Assembly: GCA_021796175.1 (NCBI GenBank)
Contig: JAJYOM010000007.1
Coordinates: forward strand, 1-24,352
DNA length: 24,352 nucleotides
Direction of reading: 5' to 3'
Source of the DNA: Thermoplasmata archaeon
GTDB taxonomy: Archaea > Thermoplasmatota > Thermoplasmata > Sysuiplasmatales > Sysuiplasmataceae
Shown here piece by piece: positions 7,614-14,478 of the stretch. A model generated the notes under the pieces. The model had not been told where the DNA came from and ran no database searches. It was given only the letters and a program-made list of their open reading frames with translations. The stretch's first letter is position 1, and every line of letters begins with the position of its first letter. Made by a program: the position numbers and the translations under genes.

Positions 7614-8734
7614 CTGTCCGTTCTCCGAACATAGTCTCTGAGAAGATATCTTGCCTCGGCAATTTCCTCTGCAGTGTAGTCACGCAGGCCAGCTCCATCA
7701 CCATCCGTCAATGTTCCCTGTGCCGCGGACACCAGCAGCCTTTCGGCATCGGAGAGAAAGCCCGCCGGAATGCCGCTTGCATCCAGCGCTACCGGTCGCA
7801 TGCATTCCTCCGGCCAGTCAAGGAAGAGTGCTTCTTCTTCGAGCGTATGCCTGAGAATGCGAAGTCTTTCGAGCAGTTGCGCATCATCAATCAGCATTCT
7901 TGTCCGTACACGAAAAATGCAGGAATTCGGGCTGCCTGACCCCTTCAGATCATTTTCAAGCCGGGCTGCATCGCTCGCCTCCCTGATTTCCCGGTTCAAA
8001 TCCAGCCACTTCGTTTCCGCAACGTGAACAGCCTCTATTTCGGGCATGGACATCCCCTTCAGGTCCACTATGAGCACGTTGCCGGTCCTTTCCTCGCCGA
8101 AATTCGTTGGCTCCGGCGTACCGGGGTACGCGGTCCTGCCATCGATTTTCATACCGTGCCAGTCTCCCAGAGCGAGATAGTCCAGGCCTGCCTTTTCGGC
8201 CCTGTCGCTGGCAATTGGGAAGTTCGCTGAACCGGAAACAGTGTCAAGTGAGCCGTGAGCGATACCGATCCTCAGCCGTAGATCTCCCTCTCCCCTGACT
8301 GGTATCCATGCAGTCGGATCTATACTGCTTCTCTTCTGGGAGACAGGGCAGGGGTAAAGCACTGTCCTGTCACTCACCGAAATCTCCTGATGCTCTGCAA
8401 GTAGCCTGACATGGCCGCCCACGCTCTTCCAGCTCTGTCTCTCCCATACGCAGTCATGACCCGAGAAGTCATGGTTGCCCGGTATTATGAACACAGGGAT
8501 GGGGGCGATGCTGTTCAGCACACCCACCACCTCCCTGACTAGAAGGTCGTCGACATCGTGATCCTCGAACATGTCGCCTGCGACTATCATGAAATCCACA
8601 CGCCTTTCGGCTGCTTCCCTGCCAATCCTCCTTACCACTTTGAGCCTGTTTCTCCTCAACTCTCTTGAACTTGTCCCCGCCAGGGTGGAGGAAGCGCCCA
8701 CCTGCCAGTCCGCAGTATGCAGGAAAGTTACCAT
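7610..8734 (-). CDS. Mre11/SbcD-like metallophosphoesterase (YhaO type)
   Basis: The 374-residue product is a calcineurin-like phosphoesterase, expected to be the nuclease partner of the overlapping YhaN-like ATPase. Metal-binding motifs appear in order: HTADWQVG at 6-13, with D9 but Gln11 where classical Mre11 has the His of DxH; GDMFED at 53-58; GNHD at 86-89; AHG with H160; and GDWHG at 190-194. The DWQ form of motif I also occurs in bacterial 'DNA repair exonuclease' relatives of SbcD, as I recall. The region after residue ~230 would be the capping and ATPase-binding part. Length fits YhaO/SbcD. It is the first gene of a two-gene unit with its own TATA-like box at 8783-8792. The archaeal HerA-NurA partners are not present nearby, which suggests a second, non-canonical Mre11-Rad50-like system. 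Confidence 0.88.
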   Translation of the reverse strand: MVTFLHTADWQVGASSTLAGTSSRELRRNRLKVVRRIGREAAERRVDFMIVAGDMFEDHDVDDLLVREVVGVLNSIAPIPVFIIPGNHDFSGHDCVWERQSWKSVGGHVRLLAEHQEISVSDRTVLYPCPVSQKRSSIDPTAWIPVRGEGDLRLRIGIAHGSLDTVSGSANFPIASDRAEKAGLDYLALGDWHGMKIDGRTAYPGTPEPTNFGEERTGNVLIVDLKGMSMPEIEAVHVAETKWLDLNREIREASDAARLENDLKGSGSPNSCIFRVRTRMLIDDAQLLERLRILRHTLEEEALFLDWPEECMRPVALDASGIPAGFLSDAERLLVSAAQGTLTDGDGAGLRDYTAEEIAEARYLLRDYVRRTDR

Positions 8735-8782
8735 TTGAACAGCCTCGGCTTTGTAGTCTTAACAAGAAGACTGCAGTCTGCT

Positions 8783-8792
8783 CTTAAAAATA
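8783..8792 (-). promoter_or_regulatory. TATA-like box for the Mre11-like/Rad50-like pair
   Basis: TATTTTTAAG on the minus strand lies about 50-58 bases upstream of the ATG at 8734. It implies a short leader of roughly 25 bases and transcription separate from the methylase. Confidence 0.45.
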
Positions 8793-8855
8793 TTCGTTGG
8801 TTGGCCGTCTGCTGTAAATCTGGCTTTCAGCATGCGCTTCAGGCAGTGTCCGGGG

Positions 8856-9671
8856 TCAACGAGTTGAATTGACCGGTATATTCTCAATCACCCGCTCCCC
8901 TTCCTTCCCCCTGCGTCCCTTAATCCTTTCCATAATCAGGTCGTAATACTTCCGGTCTATCTCTGCGGAGATGTAATTCCTCTTCAGCTGCAAACAGACC
9001 TCTATCTCGGACCCGCTGCCGCCAAACAGTATCAGCACTGTGTCATTTTCCATCGTTGAGGCCGAAACCAGAAGGGACGACAGCTTCTGAGGAATCTGGC
9101 AGGAATGAAACGTCTTCTCCCTTGAAACATTCTTGACAAGGTCATAGTAAAACCAGTCGTAGGGCATCCTGCCTTTCGAGCCATGGCTCATATTGTGAAG
9201 TATCCTCCTGTCGTTCGGGTTCTTGTACGGTTCTGCAACATGCTCCTTGTAGAACCTGTTGTGCGGGCTCTTTCTGCAGTGGAGTATGCTCCTGTGGGCA
9301 GTCGTGAACTTCCTCGGGCTGTGGCCGACATTCGTGTTGTAGACCCACACGTATTCCTGGACGTCGTGACATGCGCCGTCGAGGTATTTTACCCTCAGGT
9401 GGGCATTCTGCTTCGGGTAGTTGATCAGGAACATGTTCCCGTCATCCTTCAGGACGCGCAGCGACTCGGATGCCAGTCCGATATACCACTTCATGTAGTC
9501 TTCGAAAGACCTTGTGTAGACCTTCATTCCATATTTGACGCCAACATTGTAGTCCGGATCGCCGTAGACCATATCGATCGACCTGTCCGGAAGGCTGCGG
9601 AGCAGGTCCCTTATATCCCCGAGATAAACACTGTTCAGCCGGGAATCGATTTTTCTTTCAGCCACGGTCAA
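8856..9671 (-). CDS. Beta-class DNA N6-adenine/N4-cytosine methyltransferase, apparently orphan
   Basis: The 271-residue product has the permuted order of beta-class amino-methyltransferases. Catalytic motif IV comes first (MVYGDPDYNVG; DPDY at 38-41, in place of the usual DPPY). The motif X-like HSCQIPQKLSSLL is at about 189-201, and the SAM-binding motif I FGGSGS at 216-221 is followed by NYISAEID. A target-recognition region probably lies between about 100 and 185 and is rich in His, Arg and Tyr. DPDY variants are known in this fold, so activity is plausible; adenine or cytosine cannot be decided. No recognisable restriction endonuclease adjoins it. It sits upstream of the Mre11-like/Rad50-like pair on the same strand, 121 bases apart, and is divergent from the dehydrogenase with only 27 bases between starts. 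Its extreme C-terminus (RRGKEGERVIENIP) is charged. Confidence 0.85.
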   Translation of the reverse strand: MTVAERKIDSRLNSVYLGDIRDLLRSLPDRSIDMVYGDPDYNVGVKYGMKVYTRSFEDYMKWYIGLASESLRVLKDDGNMFLINYPKQNAHLRVKYLDGACHDVQEYVWVYNTNVGHSPRKFTTAHRSILHCRKSPHNRFYKEHVAEPYKNPNDRRILHNMSHGSKGRMPYDWFYYDLVKNVSREKTFHSCQIPQKLSSLLVSASTMENDTVLILFGGSGSEIEVCLQLKRNYISAEIDRKYYDLIMERIKGRRGKEGERVIENIPVNSTR

Positions 9672-9685
9672 GGCATACCCGACAA

Positions 9686-9695
9686 AAACTTAATT
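9686..9695. promoter_or_regulatory. Shared TATA-like element between the methylase and dehydrogenase
   Basis: AAACTTAATT (plus) or AATTAAGTTT (minus) sits in the 27-base gap between two divergent starts. For the minus-strand methylase it is about 15-24 bases before the ATG at 9671, compatible with a leaderless transcript. Confidence 0.3.
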
Positions 9696-9698
9696 GTA

Positions 9699-10709
9699 TT
9701 GAACAGTTACTCGAATCTGTATGCTGTCAGGGGTGTTTGTCTGAAACTGCTTGTAGATGCCGGTGTCAGCTCTGAAAGGAAGAGCATGCTGAGGGAGGTA
9801 ATGAAGGGCGGCGGACTCGATGTGATTTTCATGGATGAGGCAACTCAGGAGCAGCTTGATGAATGCCAGGTGCTGCTACAGAGCTTCGGGGCCGCTTCCA
9901 GGATAGCAGGTAACGTTTCGCGCGCCAGGAACCTCAGGATGATTCAGACGATATCCGCGGGTGTGGACAGTCTTCCCTTCGAATCCATTCCTCCGGGCAT
10001 AATGATATGCAGTAACGCGGGTGCATTTTCCGAACCGATAGCCGAGCACGTATTCGGCATGATACTTTCACTTTCGAAGAAGCTGAAGTTGAATGAGTCC
10101 AAGATGCGATCAGGCAAGTTTGATCAGGAAGGAAGAACCACTGAGCTGAGGGGTCTCACTCTCGGTGTGCTCGGTTACGGGGGGATAGGAAAGGCAGTCG
10201 CAGCCATTGGAAGATGCTTTGGCATGAAGATATACGGTATTTCACGGGATCCGTCCAACTTGAAGAGCTGTGATTTTCATGGTGGAATGGACAAGCTGGA
10301 CAACATGCTTTCCGTTTCAGACGTTGTAGTGATTTCCATTCCGCTCAATAAATCCACCAGGGGGCTGATCGATGCAGGGAAGCTGTCGCTGATGAAGGGC
10401 AATGCCATACTGGTCAACGTGGCCAGAGGACATGTGATTGTTGAAAATGATCTTTATGCGCATCTGAAATCCCATCCATCATTTTCCGCGGGAATTGATG
10501 CCTGGTGGAAGGAGCCGCGTCACGGCGAGAATTTCGAGGGTAATCTGGATTTCCTTTCTCTCCCGAACGTCGTCGGCTCACCGCATAATTCAGGCATTGT
10601 TGAGGGCATGGACGCGAGGATTGTCCGGAAGGCAATTGCGAACATACTCAGATTTGTGTCCGGGCAGGAACCACTGAATATCGTCAACAGGGAGGACTAC
10701 CTCCCTTAA
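9699..10709 (+). CDS. D-isomer-specific 2-hydroxyacid dehydrogenase
   Basis: This is an NAD(P)-dependent reductase of 2-keto acids from the D-2-hydroxyacid dehydrogenase family. The protein is about 336 residues from the TTG at 9699, typical for the family. The nucleotide-binding domain shows LTLGVLGYGGIGKAV (GYGGIG at 159-164) and then YGISRD. Catalytic residues are in their usual places: Arg243 in NVARGHVIVEN, Glu272 in DAWWKEP, and His296 in VGSPHNSG. The N-terminal domain begins KLLVDAGVS. The start is uncertain, because no ATG occurs before the conserved beginning. TTG 9699 is the only reasonable in-frame codon downstream of the TATA-like element, and a CTG at 9741 would give the most family-like N-terminus. 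The substrate cannot be read from sequence; the WWKEP motif occurs in archaeal glyoxylate/hydroxypyruvate-type members. The frame continues open far upstream, but that part is antisense to the methylase. Confidence 0.85.
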   Translation: MNSYSNLYAVRGVCLKLLVDAGVSSERKSMLREVMKGGGLDVIFMDEATQEQLDECQVLLQSFGAASRIAGNVSRARNLRMIQTISAGVDSLPFESIPPGIMICSNAGAFSEPIAEHVFGMILSLSKKLKLNESKMRSGKFDQEGRTTELRGLTLGVLGYGGIGKAVAAIGRCFGMKIYGISRDPSNLKSCDFHGGMDKLDNMLSVSDVVVISIPLNKSTRGLIDAGKLSLMKGNAILVNVARGHVIVENDLYAHLKSHPSFSAGIDAWWKEPRHGENFEGNLDFLSLPNVVGSPHNSGIVEGMDARIVRKAIANILRFVSGQEPLNIVNREDYLP

Positions 10710-10764
10710 GTCGAATGAGGAACCGGTGTGCCGCAATGCATGGATTTTCAGGGGATTGCAGTTA

Positions 10765-11121
10765 ATGGCGGACGTCACGCAGCTTGATCTGATGAGGAAG
10801 AGCATGTTTGCCACTTTGAAGAACGAAGGATACAACGCTGTCGCAGCCAGAATCGAAGGGGAGACCCAACCAGGCACTGTCAACGGTGTCCGGCCTGATC
10901 TCATCGGCTTCAATGAAAAGGGCGTGGGTGTGGTAGTCCAGGTTGAAACATGCGAATCACTCCGATCTTTTGAAGCGGAGGAGAGACTTACTTCGCTGGT
11001 CATGGTCAGGGCAGAGGGTCATGACTACAGGCTTCTTGTTCCTACCGAGTGCATTGCCGCAGCTGTTGAGTGGGTGAAGAGGCTCGGGCTTGATGAGGAC
11101 ACTGTCTGGGAGTATTTCTGA
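10765..11121 (+). CDS. Small protein with PD-(D/E)XK-nuclease-like core
   Basis: From the ATG at 10765 the product is 118 residues. An upstream GTG (10726) in the same frame would add 13, but an AGGGGA about 11 bases before the ATG favours the shorter form. The central pattern GVRPDLIGFNEKGVGVVVQVETCESL has Pro44-Asp45, then about 16 residues later a hydrophobic strand ending in Glu61. This is the spacing of the PD-(D/E)XK restriction-endonuclease fold, seen in proteins that store a nuclease or recognition core in about 110 residues. The catalytic Lys is missing (ETC instead of ExK), so the protein could be inactive or use a migrated residue. The C-terminus LLVPTECIAAAVEWVKRLGL is probably helical packing. 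It lies 55 bases after the dehydrogenase on the same strand. Function is not established. Confidence 0.6.
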   Translation: MADVTQLDLMRKSMFATLKNEGYNAVAARIEGETQPGTVNGVRPDLIGFNEKGVGVVVQVETCESLRSFEAEERLTSLVMVRAEGHDYRLLVPTECIAAAVEWVKRLGLDEDTVWEYF

Positions 11122-11143
11122 GCTGCAGCCCGATAAGCGGCGC

Positions 11144-12709
11144 TCATCTGTTTTCGTCCTGGAACTCTGTGGAAAGTTCAGATGAAATGTATTGCCTCAT
11201 TGCTTTCGGGTTAACTGAGTCAAGCAGCAGTTTCAGATCATCCTTATTTATCAGGCGCAGGGCGAGACACAAAAGGGCATAAAGTCCGGCCGAAACAAAC
11301 ACAAACAGAAGTCCTATGTACCATGTCCACTGCAGTTCAGGCAAGTATCCGGTAAGCGGATAAATGGCCAGTCCGGCAGCAAGCGCCACTAGCGGATAGG
11401 CTGCCAACCTGGGTTCGAACCTGGTGCCCGCGATACTGTTTGAATAGTGATTAGTCACAGCATACGTCAGCCCGGCGCCTATCATCAACCCTATGGCTGC
11501 GCCGTACTCCTTCATGCCGAACAGTTTGAACTTGAAGATTGAAGTCGGTATCAGTATGATGAGCAGAGTTATCGTCGAGATGGATGTCAGAATCGTTATG
11601 CCTCCCGACAGCTTTGGACGGTTGAGTGCAAGTATCACGCTGCTCTTCGGCCATATGATGCTTGTCAGGTAGATGTAGACGGCCAGGGCCATCATCGTCG
11701 GCACAGCCTGGAGGAAATTCTTCGCGAGCAGCACGTAGATTACACCGCTGGCGTAAATGACAATGAAAATGATGAAAGGCGCAAGCACAAAGGAAAGAAG
11801 TTTCTCCGAATTCGCAGTTCTCTCCATCAGCTCTGTTTTCTTGCCCTGGCTGTTCAGTTCCGACAGTTTGGGGAAAATGACACTGAAAACACTGGTGCCA
11901 AGGGTGCTGAGCACAACAACAATCCTGTACGCTGAGCCAAAGTAACCAGTGGCTGAGAAATCGCTGTACCAGAAGAGCTGCACCAGTACAGGCGCGAGGC
12001 TTATGGGCAGAGGCGACAGGAGCGAAGGGAAGAGCAGCGGGTCCGCAAACCTCCTGTACTCGGCAATCATTTTCTTTCCCGGCCACCTGATCGGGTATCG
12101 CCTGAAATAGACGATCGATGCGATCAACATAGCCAGCGCACCGAGGAAATATGACCATATTATGTCAAGGCTTGAGAGTCTCGCAACCACTACCACAACT
12201 ATTGCCGCCACTCTGACGATATGTCCCATGAAGGTGCCTATCTGTCCCTTGACAATCTCTCTCCTTGCGTTGAATGTTGTAACGGGCACGCTGGAGATCG
12301 CTGTGATAATGGTGTAACCGAGCATTATCCAGAGCGCATTCACCTCCTCCCCTGTCTGGAAGCCTTTGTGTAGCAGGTATACCCAGAAGAGCATGGAGGC
12401 AACTACAACTGCTGTCATTGCTATCGTGAGAACAAGCGTTATGATCAGGAAGGCACCATTGCACTCTGCAAGATCAGCACCCTCTGAAACCTTCTTTATG
12501 TGTGCTGTCTGGAACCCAAGGCGTGAAATTGGAAGGAAGACAGCCAGGTAGCCTGTACTGAATGTCACAAGTCCGATGATCTCTTCACCCGACAGGCCGC
12601 CGCCGTGCCATAGTCTTGCGATGAAGAAAAAACCCGCATAGGCTATGACTGCTCCGAGAAGGTTCATTACCGTGCCCAGGAGCGATTTTCTCGCAAGCGA
12701 TTCTTCCAT
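11144..12709 (-). CDS. Polysaccharide/lipid-linked oligosaccharide flippase (Wzx-like, MOP superfamily)
   Basis: The 521-residue integral membrane protein has about 12-14 predicted spans. It begins with the family-typical short cytoplasmic amphipathic start (MEESLARKSLLGTVMNLLGA), and conserved small-residue-rich helices follow. The segment FGSAYRIVVVLSTLGTSVFSVIFPKLSEL, about residues 270-298, is characteristic of Polysacc_synt families, where an 'A-R/Y' helix precedes a FPxLSEL-type loop. It would move undecaprenyl/dolichyl-linked oligosaccharides across the membrane for N-glycosylation or surface polysaccharide. That fits an organism making sequon-rich surface proteins like those at the left edge, but no glycosyltransferase lies beside it. 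It has its own promoter-like box at 12751-12760 and converges with the small nuclease-like gene, with 22 bases between the stops. Confidence 0.85.
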   Translation of the reverse strand: MEESLARKSLLGTVMNLLGAVIAYAGFFFIARLWHGGGLSGEEIIGLVTFSTGYLAVFLPISRLGFQTAHIKKVSEGADLAECNGAFLIITLVLTIAMTAVVVASMLFWVYLLHKGFQTGEEVNALWIMLGYTIITAISSVPVTTFNARREIVKGQIGTFMGHIVRVAAIVVVVVARLSSLDIIWSYFLGALAMLIASIVYFRRYPIRWPGKKMIAEYRRFADPLLFPSLLSPLPISLAPVLVQLFWYSDFSATGYFGSAYRIVVVLSTLGTSVFSVIFPKLSELNSQGKKTELMERTANSEKLLSFVLAPFIIFIVIYASGVIYVLLAKNFLQAVPTMMALAVYIYLTSIIWPKSSVILALNRPKLSGGITILTSISTITLLIILIPTSIFKFKLFGMKEYGAAIGLMIGAGLTYAVTNHYSNSIAGTRFEPRLAAYPLVALAAGLAIYPLTGYLPELQWTWYIGLLFVFVSAGLYALLCLALRLINKDDLKLLLDSVNPKAMRQYISSELSTEFQDENR

Positions 12710-12750
12710 CAGTCCTTCAATTGCTCGATGCGCTCAGTCTTAAAAAGCTT

Positions 12751-12760
12751 TTTATATATC
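12751..12760 (-). promoter_or_regulatory. TATA-like box of the flippase gene
   Basis: GATATATAAA on the minus strand, about 42-51 bases before the ATG at 12709, is a strong archaeal box A match. It implies a leader of about 20 bases. Confidence 0.55.
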
Positions 12761-12976
12761 GGTTCTGCACCCAAAAAATCTGTAACCGGTTGACCTCAGC
12801 TGCGCCCCGATTGCTACAGTTCTGCCGGGCTGTGTATGCAGGGTTGGAGTGAGCCAATCGTCCTCCCGCGTGGCTGTTTCTTTGGCCGGAAAGCGTGCCG
12901 GGCGCACAAACTGCCGGCCCGGTGCCGTTCATTGTTCGGCAGGACAGGCTTTCAAGCTGCCTGCCTGGAGCTCTGT

Positions 12977-14143
12977 TCAGTCCTCAGGCTCATAGAGCGC
13001 TATTCCAGAAGGTATCTTCGGATAGAAGAAGGTGGATTTCTGCGGCAGCAGCCTGCCTCCCTCGACCTTCCGTTCAAATTCCTGAGCCTTCCATTCAGGC
13101 ATCAGGATCGAGAAGGATGCCTCACCCCTGTCCACAGCATCCTTCGCATATGCCTCGTCGTGCGTGTAGGCAACCATCTTCTCCATATCCCCTTCAGTGA
13201 AGCCGAGGCACCTGCCGAAAATGAGCTTGTTCACCACATCCGCGGCAAGGCCGTAATCCACATCCTCATTCGCATGAATGGTCTCCCACTTCGGCGTGGC
13301 TGTGAACAGTTTCCCGCTGTATATTGTGAACAGTCCCTCCCCCCCATCGGACTTGTCCGTTATTTCAAAAAGACGGGAGATGGACTGCAGGTCCATTTCG
13401 GCGCCCGGTCTTTTCCTCACGACACGGTGTATGCCGCCTATCAGCAAATCATTCGCGACTGTGGGTGCCACGTAGGCAAGAGCGCTGATCCAGCCTGATT
13501 TCCCATTTCCGGACTTCTCTTCGGCAATCTCCCTTACGGCAGCCAGTCTGTGATGGCCGTCTGCGACAATCGCAGTCTCGTCTGAAAGTGCGTCAGAAAT
13601 CTCACCCTGCAGCACCGGATCGTCGAGAACATAGACAGTGTTGGCAACACCGACCGGTTCCTCAAAAGATGTCGAGACAGGAAGGGAATTGACTGCGCTG
13701 TTGAGAATCTCAGTGAGCCGGCGAGAGGGCACGACAAGAAAAATAGGCTCTGGCTGACAACCTATGGCAGACATCAGCTCATGCCTCCCTTTCCTCGGGC
13801 CGGGAAATGTCCTTTCGTGTGGTCTGATACCGGCGGGGGGTGGGTAGACTTCAACAGTGCAAAGCATCCCGACTCTCCGCATCTGTTTACCGGCGTGTTC
13901 GAACTTCTGTTCGATCACAAGTATGACTTCACCGCTAGTGGGCCGCAGGACTCCAGTCCTCTTCCATTCATTGAGTGTGCTTGCTGCCATGCCGCTGCTC
14001 TCTGGCAGCGTGATGTGTGTTATATTGAATGGAAATGACTTCAGTTCTTTGCACTCCTTCTCGCCTACGGTGTCAAAAGGCGGGGAATAGAAATGACTGG
14101 TTCCGGGCCTGAAAACAAGTGCTGTGAATGGCCTTACTTTCAT
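12977..14143 (-). CDS. DUF1015 family protein
   Basis: The 388-residue product matches DUF1015 (COG4198), usually about 400-420 residues. It starts MKVRPFTALVFRPG, shows PHERT at 108-112 (family RHExT), and has the hallmark ADGHHRL at 194-200 followed by AAVREI. The GHHR motif relates the family to the ParB/sulfiredoxin fold, in which ATP/ADP-dependent activities such as the archaeal serine kinase SerK are known. A kinase-like role is therefore conceivable but not shown. In bacteria DUF1015 genes often sit near serine biosynthesis; here the dehydrogenase at 9699 is several genes away, so context is weak. The gene follows tRNA-Thr on the same strand with about 100 bases between, and may be read from the tRNA promoter. 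A plus-strand frame inside it is a shadow. Confidence 0.85.
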   Translation of the reverse strand: MKVRPFTALVFRPGTSHFYSPPFDTVGEKECKELKSFPFNITHITLPESSGMAASTLNEWKRTGVLRPTSGEVILVIEQKFEHAGKQMRRVGMLCTVEVYPPPAGIRPHERTFPGPRKGRHELMSAIGCQPEPIFLVVPSRRLTEILNSAVNSLPVSTSFEEPVGVANTVYVLDDPVLQGEISDALSDETAIVADGHHRLAAVREIAEEKSGNGKSGWISALAYVAPTVANDLLIGGIHRVVRKRPGAEMDLQSISRLFEITDKSDGGEGLFTIYSGKLFTATPKWETIHANEDVDYGLAADVVNKLIFGRCLGFTEGDMEKMVAYTHDEAYAKDAVDRGEASFSILMPEWKAQEFERKVEGGRLLPQKSTFFYPKIPSGIALYEPED

Positions 14144-14245
14144 CTCTTCCGCATCTCCTGTATGCCCGGATCGCAGTTACGCGTGCCTGGCTCTGATTAT
14201 CGCAGGTCCCCGCTGATGCTGTCCTCCAATCCGGTCTGTGGTGAC

Positions 14246-14352
14246 TGGAGCCACTGGAGGGAGTTGAACCCTCGACCTACGCCTTTTTGTGGTTCATACC
14301 AAGGCGTCGCTATTTAGAGGCGCTGAATGCGCTACCACTAAGCTACAGTGGC
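14246..14352 (-). tRNA. tRNA-Thr (GGU anticodon) with two intervening sequences and encoded CCA
   Basis: The acceptor stem pairs GCCACTG (14352-14346) with CAGTGGC (14256-14250). The T arm is GAGGG-TTCAACT-CCCTC (14273-14257). Discriminator T (14249) is followed by an encoded CCA (14248-14246). The anticodon stem pairs ACGCC (14307-14303) with GGCGT (14283-14279). The 5' part of the loop reads T-T-GGT-A, giving anticodon GGU and position A37. A 12-base intron (14296-14285) follows at the canonical 37/38 site; its ACAA pairs imperfectly with positions 32-35. In addition, a 20-base stretch (14331-14312) interrupts the D arm between positions 22 and 23. Removing it restores the D stem GCTT/GAGC... 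as G10-C25, C11-G24, T12-A23, T13·G22. With both removed, the tRNA has 72 bases plus CCA and U73, as expected of archaeal tRNA-Thr. I could not draw a good bulge-helix-bulge around the D-arm insert. Confidence 0.8.
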
Positions 14353-14380
14353 GCAGCATAAACGGCAACTTTAACAAAGC

Positions 14381-14390
14381 TATTAACTTT
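14381..14390 (-). promoter_or_regulatory. TATA-like box of tRNA-Thr
   Basis: AAAGTTAATA on the minus strand lies about 29-38 bases upstream of the tRNA 5' end. Confidence 0.35.
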
Positions 14391-14478
14391 TCTGGCATAG
14401 CCGCGGCAGGGACAGCAAATAATCGTATACCAGTTCGCAAATCAATTTACGGTCAGATTGGTAAAAAACAAAGTGTCG

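Noticed and set aside
9183..9698. Upstream open extension of the dehydrogenase frame
   Set aside because: These bases code for the DNA methylase on the minus strand, and the extension precedes the conserved start of the dehydrogenase fold.
11451..12158. Minus-strand 235-codon frame inside the flippase gene
   Set aside because: Alternative frame of a recognised membrane protein; Cys/His-rich translation typical of an out-of-frame shadow.
12836..13498. Plus-strand open frame of 220 codons
   Set aside because: Antisense to the DUF1015 gene and the intergenic region. The residues are Arg/Leu/Pro-rich without motif.
14312..14331. Reading the D-arm insert as the anticodon loop (anticodon CUA, suppressor or pyrrolysine tRNA)
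   Set aside because: The stem pairing is poor and the rest of the molecule is not tRNA-Pyl-like. The GGU parse gives full pairing plus Thr-type U73.
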